64,000 bases of DNA, taken from NCBI RefSeq assembly GCF_003432035.1, contig NZ_QOHO01000066.1:1-64000 (forward strand). The letters run 5' to 3'. Shown here piece by piece: positions 1 through 7,161 of this stretch. Numbering within the stretch: position 1 is the stretch's first letter; the number at the start of each line of letters is the position of its first letter. The notes under the pieces were generated by a model that did not search any database, was not told where the DNA came from, and saw only the letters and a list, made by a program, of their open reading frames with translations. The DNA is from Lacrimispora amygdalina. Lineage in GTDB: Bacteria > Bacillota > Clostridia > Lachnospirales > Lachnospiraceae. The translations under genes and the position numbers were made by a program.

Positions 1-14
1 ATTGTACCGAGATA

Positions 15-65
15 CAAAAAATGAGTATTTTCGTAATGCTGCCGGTACATACGAAAATACTCATT
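15..65 (-). terminator. Rho-independent terminator of the radical SAM gene
   Basis: A perfect 16-bp inverted repeat (arms at 20-35 and 50-65) lies directly after the radical SAM stop codon. On the minus strand it is followed by a run of T residues. This closes the transcription unit that contains the small peptide and the radical SAM gene. Confidence 0.85.
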
Positions 66-71
66 CTATTT

Positions 72-1505
72 TTAGCTGAATCTTCTGCGAATGAAATCAT
101 TAACCGTTAATTTACGCATATCAAAATTCAGATTCTCTTTTGCAATAACCGAGCTGGCATACATGGCCAGTTCAGCCATACGTTTTGCCACCTGGCAGAC
201 CAGGGGATTATAGGATTCAAGAGGTTCTCCGCATTCTACCTGAACAGCCACACATGCTCCTCCGCATAAGTGCTTTGCCCAGCAATTCTTACATTCTGTA
301 CGGTTGTATACAGTTCTGTCAAAGAACATCTGCCGCTTCTCATTAAATCCATCTTCTACATGACCAATGATATAATCATTATTTCCAATAAAGCGCATGC
401 AGGGATAAATATTTCCTTTAATATCCACGCTGGCAAAACCCAGGCCGGAACCGCAGCCGTAAACTCTTCTGATTCCTTTGCTTACTGCATCTACTTCTGA
501 AACAAACGGGTAAATATTGTACTCTTCACCACTTCTGAGCTTTTCCAGGAAGGTTTCCGCCAATTCGTCATATCTTTTAAAATAATCATCTAAATCTTCC
601 TGTCTGTATGATGTTTCCTCATAGGAACCCAGTGCCGGAGTGAGGGCCACACATTTAAAATGCATGTCATCAAGCATATGATTCACAATTCTCGGTACAT
701 CCGTAACGCCCTTGGCGACTGTCGCCCTTGGAATCAGCCCGGCCGGATCCACTTCTTTTAAAAGAATTTCCACATTCTCCGCCAGCATGTCATAGGAACT
801 TTTCCCATTGGCTGCAGGCCGGTTCGCATCGTGAATCTCTTTATCCCCGTCGATGCTGATCTGCAGTCCGATGTCATGATCCTTGATCAGCTGCACCAGT
901 TCCTCATTTAGAATTGTTCCATTGGTACTGATTGTGATAAATATCTTTTTGTCATATTCTTTTTCAAGATCCTGGCACCGGTTAACAATATACTTGACAA
1001 GCGGAATATTGGTTAACGGTTCTCCGCCAAATAAGTTTAAATTAAGTACTTTTGACTGTTTGGCCTGATTTAAAAACCAGTCCAGGGTTTTGTCAGCCAT
1101 CTCCCTGCTCATAAGATCACGTTCGCCATTATAACTGCCGGTTGCTGCAAAACAATACTTACATCTTAAATTGCAGTTGTGAGAAACATTCATGACCAGA
1201 TTAATGACTTCCTTGTCCCGTTCGATTTCTATTTTTTCGTAATCCGGCTCCTCATCACAGAGGAAACCAAAGGATTCAAAATCTTCCAGTACCTTTTGAA
1301 CTTCTGCAGCCTCATATTTTTCCAGAATTTCGTCTGCAGTCGTTTTGGAATTACCAAGGTAATCCGCAACATCACAGTATATCTTTTCTACTGAATAAAA
1401 ATTGGAGTTATTCACATCCAACAGAATATTCATGCCATTATGTGAAAAATGATAGGTATCAATAAAAAACTTATCTTTTTTTACTGCCGTTAAAGTATCT
1501 CCCAT
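72..1505 (-). CDS. Radical SAM/SPASM peptide maturase with RRE-like N-terminus
   Basis: The 477-residue protein probably modifies a ribosomally made peptide. Residues about 10-90 resemble the PqqD/RRE-like region that binds leader peptides in SCIFF-type and related maturases. The radical SAM signature is at C111-C115-C118 (SHNCNLRCKYCF), followed by a GGEP motif. The C-terminal third is cysteine rich (GCGSG, YPCMRF, then CKNCWAKHLCGGAC), as in SPASM domains carrying auxiliary iron-sulfur clusters. A good site (GGCAGGAGGG) precedes the ATG. A 28-codon two-cysteine peptide starts about 190 bp upstream in the same direction and is the natural substrate candidate. The domain assignment is firm. 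The exact family (Cys-rich peptide maturase, SCIFF maturase or another) and the bond formed, perhaps a thioether, are inferred. Confidence 0.85.
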   Translation of the reverse strand: MGDTLTAVKKDKFFIDTYHFSHNGMNILLDVNNSNFYSVEKIYCDVADYLGNSKTTADEILEKYEAAEVQKVLEDFESFGFLCDEEPDYEKIEIERDKEVINLVMNVSHNCNLRCKYCFAATGSYNGERDLMSREMADKTLDWFLNQAKQSKVLNLNLFGGEPLTNIPLVKYIVNRCQDLEKEYDKKIFITISTNGTILNEELVQLIKDHDIGLQISIDGDKEIHDANRPAANGKSSYDMLAENVEILLKEVDPAGLIPRATVAKGVTDVPRIVNHMLDDMHFKCVALTPALGSYEETSYRQEDLDDYFKRYDELAETFLEKLRSGEEYNIYPFVSEVDAVSKGIRRVYGCGSGLGFASVDIKGNIYPCMRFIGNNDYIIGHVEDGFNEKRQMFFDRTVYNRTECKNCWAKHLCGGACVAVQVECGEPLESYNPLVCQVAKRMAELAMYASSVIAKENLNFDMRKLTVNDFIRRRFS

Positions 1506-1514
1506 ATTTCCCTC

Positions 1515-1550
1515 CTGCCTTTTTACAGGCAGAACGGCTGATTAGCCGCT
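1515..1550 (-). promoter_or_regulatory. Paired hairpins in the peptide/maturase spacer
   Basis: Two small stems lie between the peptide and the maturase: arms 1533-1539/1544-1550 (7 bp with one G-U, 4-nt loop) and 1515-1519/1528-1532 (5 bp). The second overlaps the maturase ribosome-binding site, so it could lower maturase translation relative to the peptide. No U-run follows, so read-through is expected. The regulatory role is inferred. Confidence 0.4.
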
Positions 1551-1609
1551 CCGCCGCCACTAAAATGACCATTGTCAAGCATGCATATCTATGTAGGAAC
1601 CTGAGTCAA

Positions 1610-1696
1610 TTAAATACATGCAACAGCACCTGAATCACAACCGCTATTAACGTTAGGATCTATGTTCTTATATTCCTCTGTGTTTACTTTTGTCAT
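1610..1696 (-). CDS. Candidate RiPP precursor peptide, two cysteines
   Basis: This 28-codon frame has a near-perfect ribosome-binding site (CAGGAGGTGAGAGCA directly before ATG), strong evidence that it is translated. The N-terminal half is polar and acidic (TEEYKNIDPN), like a leader. The C-terminus is NSGCDSGAVACI, with cysteines at 20 and 27, six residues apart. It lies directly upstream of the radical SAM/SPASM gene on the same strand. Rather than recognising a family, I infer precursor status from position, size and cysteine content. An overlapping frame encodes a much more cysteine-rich tail (CCCMYLIDSG...), so a one-base indel may have changed the original C-terminus. Confidence 0.6.
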   Translation of the reverse strand: MTKVNTEEYKNIDPNVNSGCDSGAVACI

Positions 1697-1892
1697 TGCT
1701 CTCACCTCCTGACTGGAACCCTTCAGCAGAAATACCCATTTCTGCCATGGGAATGATAATTTTTTTTTGCTTTTCAATGAGTCATTTTATTTTTACAATT
1801 AAGCACCTGACTTGTTACTTAATTGTTGATAATATGATATCAAATACCCGTCTTAATTCAACACAATGCGGATATCTCGGTATCCACAACGT
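1697..1892 (-). promoter_or_regulatory. Leader and probable promoter of the peptide-maturase unit
   Basis: This spacer separates the Lon-like gene from the peptide. It holds a 9-bp perfect inverted repeat (ACAATTAAG/CTTAATTGT, 1795-1803 and 1818-1826), a second one (TTGATA/TATCAA, 1826-1831 and 1838-1843), and a GCAGAAAT/ATTTCTGC hairpin at 1726-1745 just upstream of the ribosome site. A possible minus-strand promoter is TTGAAT (1856-1861), 16 bp, TATCAT (1834-1839). The palindromes around it could be operator sites. Only the repeats are directly seen; the promoter is tentative. Confidence 0.4.
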
Positions 1893-3179
1893 TTATTTAG
1901 ATGACCGGTCCATTTCATGCAGAATGATTCCCTCAAGCTCTTTGACATCGTCAATAAAGTCTACCGATAGCCAGTTTCTTAAATCTTCAGGAAGCAATTG
2001 GTATTCCGGCCAGGCCTGCTTAGGCAAAACAACTTTTTGAATCTCGTGTTCCTGAACAGCGCACAGTTTTTCTTTTAACCCGCCTACCCGCAGCACCCTG
2101 CCTTCTAAAGAAATTTCTCCTGAAAATGCAATTGGCTGCAGAAACCTTATGTTTCTAATGACGCAGATAACTTTTACCAAAAAAGCCAGACCGGCCGATG
2201 CACCGTCCTTATATAATTCCTGTTCATAAATATTGATGTAAAAATCATGTTTCATAAAAAAACCGGGAGGTATTTTCCAGTTTCTAAAATTTGCCTTTAA
2301 ATATGTAAATACCACCTGAACGGATTCTTTCATGAGATTTCCAATATTGCCGGAAAATCGAATATTGCCTTCTCCCTTTATGACCGCCATTTCGATTGGC
2401 AGGAGAGTTCCTCCCCATCTCGTCCATGCAATGCCAATTCCCTGAAGAGATTTTTTTCTGATCTGCTCATCAAATACATAGCAGCCGCTTCCGATCATGC
2501 GGAAAATCATCTTATTTGTAATTGTTATTTCTTTTTCCCTGTCATTACCGCCCTCATAATGGATGGTTTCATATAAATTTCTGATCAGCACGGATAGATA
2601 ATTTATCCCGGCTTCTTTTGTATAATGCTTGATGAGAATTTCTACCGAATGATCCGGCAGATAAACATTCTCTAAACTCCACTTTTTCTGGTATTGTTCA
2701 ATGAGTGTTCTTGCATAGGAAAGCTTTTCTGACACAGATAAAGAGCCATACAAAAACACACGGAAACAGGCACTCATCGCTGTATTGGTTCCAAGAATTG
2801 CCGTCGATGAAAATACAAAAATAACATTGGCTGTATTTTTCATGGAGTTAATTATTTCTATAAATTTTTCCACTTCATTTTGATAACTGCCATTGTTAAG
2901 AGGTGTATTGCCTATATAAAATAATACAAGGCTTTTATCCCTGCACATATCATGAAATGCATGATTTTCAATAAAATCTGAATAATCTACCCCTATAAAT
3001 TCCCGGTCTAAATCAATACAAATACGCCTCAGTAATTCCTTTTTTCCGATTCCTGCCGGACCGTTCATACCCAAAAAATAATTTTCTCCTCTTTCAGCCC
3101 CTAATGCATGACACAATTTTAAATACTCAAAAATCCCTTCCCCCCAGCTCATACCTGCCATGTTGTCTTCCCGTATCAT
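1893..3179 (-). CDS. Lon-type protease with degenerate AAA module
   Basis: The 428-residue protein is much shorter than full Lon (about 770-800) and lacks the N-terminal substrate-binding domain. Residues 35-230 look like an AAA module with a Walker A variant (GPAGIGKK, 40-47: K in place of the usual T/S). The expected Walker B position reads LVLFYIGN with no acidic pair, so ATP hydrolysis may be lost. From about 246 (GIAWTRWGGTLLPIE) the sequence is a clear Lon proteolytic domain with both dyad residues: Ser328 in KDGASAG and Lys371 in GGLKEKL. It is therefore probably an active peptidase. It follows the GNAT gene by 22 bp and precedes the peptide/maturase unit. A role in leader removal is possible but is only positional inference. 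Confidence 0.8.
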   Translation of the reverse strand: MIREDNMAGMSWGEGIFEYLKLCHALGAERGENYFLGMNGPAGIGKKELLRRICIDLDREFIGVDYSDFIENHAFHDMCRDKSLVLFYIGNTPLNNGSYQNEVEKFIEIINSMKNTANVIFVFSSTAILGTNTAMSACFRVFLYGSLSVSEKLSYARTLIEQYQKKWSLENVYLPDHSVEILIKHYTKEAGINYLSVLIRNLYETIHYEGGNDREKEITITNKMIFRMIGSGCYVFDEQIRKKSLQGIGIAWTRWGGTLLPIEMAVIKGEGNIRFSGNIGNLMKESVQVVFTYLKANFRNWKIPPGFFMKHDFYINIYEQELYKDGASAGLAFLVKVICVIRNIRFLQPIAFSGEISLEGRVLRVGGLKEKLCAVQEHEIQKVVLPKQAWPEYQLLPEDLRNWLSVDFIDDVKELEGIILHEMDRSSK

Positions 3180-3201
3180 AATTTAATCCACTCCATAAGC
3201 A

Positions 3202-3675
3202 TTATTCCTTTAATATCATCTGAACCGGTGTATAATTTATCTCTCGGAATCCGATTTCTTTACTTACCGGAAGACCTTTTTTTGTCACTTCCATATTGAG
3301 CAGTTCGATCCCCTTCTTCTTTGCGTATTCTGCAGACATTTTTAACAGAGAGCCTGCCAGCCCCATTTTCCGAAATTCAGGCTTTGTATACCCGTTAATG
3401 GGAACTCCCGCAGTCCCTTTTAAAAAATCGGGGTGGGGAAGGCGGAAATAATAAGCCGTAAAGCTGGTTGATATGATTTCTCCGTTGTACTCTGCTACAA
3501 AAGCATCCATATCTTCATTTAGGTGGGTATGGAAAAAAGCCGTCAGCTCCTGTTCTAAATTACGGGCCTGATACACTGCTTCTTCTCCTAAATCCTCAAT
3601 TAAATAAGCAATACGCATGGAAACAAGCTGTTTAATATCTGACATTTCTGCTTTTCTAAATAGAACATCCATCAT
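3202..3675 (-). CDS. GNAT family N-acetyltransferase
   Basis: The 157-residue protein has the GNAT pattern: an N-terminal FRKAEMSDI strand, a central beta region (AEYNGEIISTSF), the acetyl-CoA loop region (YTKPEFRKMGLAGSLL) and a C-terminal KEIGFREI motif typical of the last strands. The start overlaps the iorB stop by 4 bp (ATGA), so it is translationally coupled to the oxidoreductase genes. The acceptor substrate cannot be deduced. Confidence 0.85.
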   Translation of the reverse strand: MMDVLFRKAEMSDIKQLVSMRIAYLIEDLGEEAVYQARNLEQELTAFFHTHLNEDMDAFVAEYNGEIISTSFTAYYFRLPHPDFLKGTAGVPINGYTKPEFRKMGLAGSLLKMSAEYAKKKGIELLNMEVTKKGLPVSKEIGFREINYTPVQMILKE

Positions 3676-4235
3676 GTTATTCTCTTTCCTTTCCTGGAAA
3701 GCTCTGCCCCAAGCGCCAGAGCTTCCAGCATTTTTTTCCGGATCTCGCCGGAGTACCGCTTTATCAGTATTTTCTCTATATCTTTCTCAGAAATAAGATG
3801 TCTGCCGCCGGAAAAAACAATCCCCAGCATAATAATATTGGTATTCCTCTTAATCCCGTTTTTCTTCCACTGGTTTTCCAGATCATAACAATTAAGACTA
3901 ATATCAGATCTGATCCTGTTCTCAGACAGAAGAGCCGCTCTTTCAGAATCATCTGGCGCCTGTGCTATCCCTGAACCCTTTAAATATCTCTGATTACGCA
4001 CAGCTTCGGCCAGATCCATGGAGATTACTTCGTCTGCCTTCCCAACAGGAATAAACGGACTGTGGATTTGTTCTCCAATCCGCACGTGGCTCATTACGCT
4101 CCCGCCTCTTTGTGCCATCCCTATGGTTTCCGCACTCCGCACTTCCAGCCCTTTTTCCATAGCTGTTTCCAGAATCAGCCTTGAACATGTGATGACTCCC
4201 TGCCCACCGGTGCCTGCTATGATAAATTCATTCAT
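3672..4235 (-). CDS. iorB: Indolepyruvate ferredoxin oxidoreductase, beta subunit
   Basis: The 187-residue gamma-type domain of 2-oxoacid:ferredoxin oxidoreductases carries the start motif FIIAGTGGQGVITCSRLI and AETIGMAQRGGSVMSHVRIG. With IorA it oxidatively decarboxylates arylpyruvates from aromatic amino acids to aryl-acetyl-CoA, reducing ferredoxin in the cytoplasm. Its start overlaps the end of iorA by 8 bp, the normal two-gene arrangement. Length is normal for the family. Confidence 0.93.
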   Translation of the reverse strand: MNEFIIAGTGGQGVITCSRLILETAMEKGLEVRSAETIGMAQRGGSVMSHVRIGEQIHSPFIPVGKADEVISMDLAEAVRNQRYLKGSGIAQAPDDSERAALLSENRIRSDISLNCYDLENQWKKNGIKRNTNIIMLGIVFSGGRHLISEKDIEKILIKRYSGEIRKKMLEALALGAELSRKGKRIT

Positions 4236-6036
4236 ATCTTCCTCCTATCTGCAGGATAGCCTGCCGTTTACACACCATGGTGCACAGGCCGCAGCCATTA
4301 CAGTCCGTTTCATCAATTTGTATAAGCCCATTGTTTAAGGTCATTGCCGGACAGCCTATTTCCTTAATACAAATTCCGCATCCATTGCAAATGGATTCTT
4401 CTATCTTTACCTGTTTTTTTACAGTCTCCTTCTTTTTACAGGGCGCCCGGAATATAATTGCCTTAATTCCGTCTAAGACCGCCGTTTTTCTTACAATTTC
4501 TATACCTTCATTCAGAGCATAAGGAGATATTATGGAAATTTCAGAGACGCCGAGTCCAGCCAGAACCTGTTCTATTTTTACAACCTGGGGAGACTGGCAG
4601 GAAACCGAGCCTGTTTCCGGCGTGGGTTGTCCGCCGGTCATGGCAGTAGAACGATTATCCAGGATAATTATGGTCAATTTCCCATTGTTATAAATTCCAT
4701 TTAAAACCCCCTGTAATCCTGAATGAAAAAATGTGGAATCACCAATAAATGAAAAAACCGTATCGTCTGGATTGGCTTTTTGTATTCCGAGACCAATTGT
4801 AATCCCTGCCCCCATGCATAAACAGGTATCCACCATGTTAAGCGGCTCTGATTTCCCCAGTGTGTAACATCCAATATCACCGCAGAATACTGCCCTCTGG
4901 TCTTTCATTGCCTGCTTGACTGTATAAAAGGCCGCTCTGTGAGGACAGCCTGCACACAAAACTGCCTTCTTTCCTGCAGCAGGTTCCCGGGCATCAGGGT
5001 GGTTTTCAACAAGTTTTGGAATTTCAAATACTCTCTGTAAAAGAAGAATGATCTCATCAACCGTATTTTCTCCTGCTGTCTTAATATCTCCGGACATTTT
5101 TCCATAGATTACGGGAGCCGTTAATCCTGTTTTTCCATACAAATAGTATATCTGACGTTCTATCACTGCATCCAGTTCTTCAATCACAACGATTCTGTCT
5201 ATTTTGTCCAACAGAGAAATAATTCCGGATTCCGGCAGGGGAATGGTTGCTGCCTGCAGGAAAATATATTGGTCTTCCTGCAAATTCAGAAATTGGACTG
5301 CCTCTTTTACATAAGCACAGTTGACACCGGAAGCAAGAATAAGGGTGCTCCCCGTCCCATACTGCCTGCTGTACGGAAGAGATTCAAATTCTTTCATCAG
5401 ATCAGCAAATCTTTTTTCCACTTTCAGGTGATTCAAATAGGACAGAGCAGGAAAGCATACCCATTTATTATCTTTTTCAAAACCTTTTTTCACTGGTACC
5501 AGGGGAATTTTATTTCTGCTTACTCCGGCATAACTATGGCATACCCTGGTGGTGGGCCGTAAAATGACCGGTGTACTGTATTTTTCTGAGATTTCAATAG
5601 CCATTTGTGTCATCGTATATGCTTCTTCCGGCGAAGATGGATCAAATAGCGGAAGCTTTGAATAAAGGGCAAAGTTTCTTGTATCCTGCTCTGTTTGGGA
5701 AGAAACAGGACCAGGATCATCTGCAACTACGATCACCAGCGCCCCCCTGACACCTATGTAAGACAAATTCATAGCAGGATCGGAACAGGCATTCAGACCT
5801 ACCTGCTTCATGGCAACAATACACCGGCAGCCGGAATATGCCGCCCCTGCTGCTGCTTCCAGAGCCACCTTTTCATTCACTGACCATTCAACATAAATAT
5901 CATCCGTTTTATTTTTAAAAACAGTTTCAACCACTTCAGTTGCCGGAGTCCCGGGATATCCGCTGACAAATGTAACTCCGGCATCAATTGCTGCCAAAGC
6001 GATTGCGTGGTTTCCCATCATAAGTTCCTTTTGCAT
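4228..6036 (-). CDS. iorA: Indolepyruvate ferredoxin oxidoreductase, alpha subunit
   Basis: The 602-residue thiamine-diphosphate enzyme has the usual IorA plan. An N-terminal pyrimidine-binding domain (AAGAAYSGCRCIVAMKQVGLN) and a middle domain precede a TPP/Mg-binding domain (GDIGCYTLG...SFIGDSTFFHSGLQGVLN). Two C-terminal 4Fe-4S motifs (CNGCGICIKEIGCP and CNGCGLCTMVCK) complete it. It works with IorB in aromatic amino acid fermentation, generating reduced ferredoxin. A clear ribosome site (GGAGGAAAGG) precedes the ATG. The upstream 134 bp must hold the promoter, but no convincing hexamer pair was found. Confidence 0.95.
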   Translation of the reverse strand: MQKELMMGNHAIALAAIDAGVTFVSGYPGTPATEVVETVFKNKTDDIYVEWSVNEKVALEAAAGAAYSGCRCIVAMKQVGLNACSDPAMNLSYIGVRGALVIVVADDPGPVSSQTEQDTRNFALYSKLPLFDPSSPEEAYTMTQMAIEISEKYSTPVILRPTTRVCHSYAGVSRNKIPLVPVKKGFEKDNKWVCFPALSYLNHLKVEKRFADLMKEFESLPYSRQYGTGSTLILASGVNCAYVKEAVQFLNLQEDQYIFLQAATIPLPESGIISLLDKIDRIVVIEELDAVIERQIYYLYGKTGLTAPVIYGKMSGDIKTAGENTVDEIILLLQRVFEIPKLVENHPDAREPAAGKKAVLCAGCPHRAAFYTVKQAMKDQRAVFCGDIGCYTLGKSEPLNMVDTCLCMGAGITIGLGIQKANPDDTVFSFIGDSTFFHSGLQGVLNGIYNNGKLTIIILDNRSTAMTGGQPTPETGSVSCQSPQVVKIEQVLAGLGVSEISIISPYALNEGIEIVRKTAVLDGIKAIIFRAPCKKKETVKKQVKIEESICNGCGICIKEIGCPAMTLNNGLIQIDETDCNGCGLCTMVCKRQAILQIGGRYE

Positions 6037-6170
6037 GCCTGTACCTTTCCTCCATTTTTATTGACTTCCCAGACCGATATATTCTAAAATACAACACCCC
6101 ATTATCCTTTACCACTTTTAGTGAATAACTAGGTGTTCAAACCGTTTATTTGTCATTCTGTTACAAAGTC

Positions 6171-7004
6171 TTATCTTACTGAAAAATAAAGAAAAACCAG
6201 AATACCAAGGATTATGCGGTACCAGCCAAATACTTTAAAATCGTGTTTCTTTATATAACTCATCAGTAATTTTATAACCAGTAATGAAACGGCAAACGCG
6301 ACCGCCATGCCGGACACCAGAATAAAGAGTTCCTCCCCTGTAAATGACAGGCCAAATTTCAATATTTTTATGGCACTTAAACCAAACATTACAGGTACTG
6401 CCATGAAAAATGTAAATTCAGCCGCAGTTGTGCGGGAAATTCCAACGAGCAGCGCACCGATTATGGTTGCACCGGAACGTGAAGTGCCGGGAATAATGGA
6501 AAGCACCTGAAATAACCCAATGATAAATGCGGTCCTGTAATTAATATCTGCTATTTTTGTTACGGCAGGTATGCGTTTTTTATTCCAGTTTTCAATCAGT
6601 ATAAAGGCCGCTCCATAAAAAATCAGGGCTGCTGCGATAACACCGGGAGTCTGAAACCGGGCATCGATATAATCATCGAAAAGGATTGTTACAATTGCTC
6701 CCGGCACACATGCAATCACTACTTTTATCCAGATAAGAAACGTTTCTTTTATAAGAAAAGGCCTGTTTTTATCACTCCACTGGAAAGGAAACATCTTATT
6801 CCAAAACAAAATCACTACAGCGAAAATTGCTCCCAGCTGAATTATAACAAAAAACATTTCCTTGAAGCTCTCACTGGCATTGATCTGTAAAAACTGATCC
6901 ACAAGGAGCATATGGCCGGTACTGCTGATCGGCAGCCATTCCGTAATTCCTTCCACAATTCCTAAAAAAACAACCTTTAAAAATTCTGCTAAAATTGAAG
7001 CCAT
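6171..7004 (-). CDS. uppP: Undecaprenyl-diphosphatase (BacA type)
   Basis: This 277-residue polytopic membrane protein dephosphorylates undecaprenyl diphosphate to recycle the cell-wall lipid carrier; overexpression of the family gives bacitracin resistance. The family signatures are intact: GIVEGITEWLPISSTGHMLL near the N-terminus and PGTSRSGATIIGALLVGISR in the second conserved repeat. AGGAGGAATTATTAG precedes the ATG. Length is standard. Confidence 0.95.
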   Translation of the reverse strand: MASILAEFLKVVFLGIVEGITEWLPISSTGHMLLVDQFLQINASESFKEMFFVIIQLGAIFAVVILFWNKMFPFQWSDKNRPFLIKETFLIWIKVVIACVPGAIVTILFDDYIDARFQTPGVIAAALIFYGAAFILIENWNKKRIPAVTKIADINYRTAFIIGLFQVLSIIPGTSRSGATIIGALLVGISRTTAAEFTFFMAVPVMFGLSAIKILKFGLSFTGEELFILVSGMAVAFAVSLLVIKLLMSYIKKHDFKVFGWYRIILGILVFLYFSVR

Positions 7005-7089
7005 CTAATAATTCCTCCTGCTTTTATATTTTTTATTTCTTTCTTATAATCCTCTATTATGCACAAATATGCAAGACACCTGCCGTAAC

Positions 7090-7129
7090 AAAGAAAAAAA
7101 GCCCGTGACACGAATGGTGTCATGGGCTT
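7090..7129 (-). terminator. Rho-independent terminator of the chemoreceptor gene
   Basis: A GC-rich stem (arms 7099-7111 and about 7117-7129, 4-5-nt loop, one mismatch) is followed on the minus strand by seven T residues. It lies 33 bp after the chemoreceptor stop codon. Confidence 0.9.
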
Positions 7130-7161
7130 AAAACCACACTTTAACGGCTTTTTTGATCTTT

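Noticed and set aside
1523-1582. A 19-codon frame MLDNGHFSGGGAANQPFCL between the peptide and the maturase
   Set aside because: It ends in Cys-Leu and is in frame with the peptide, but has no ribosome site and overlaps two hairpins. Reported only as a curiosity; not called as a gene.
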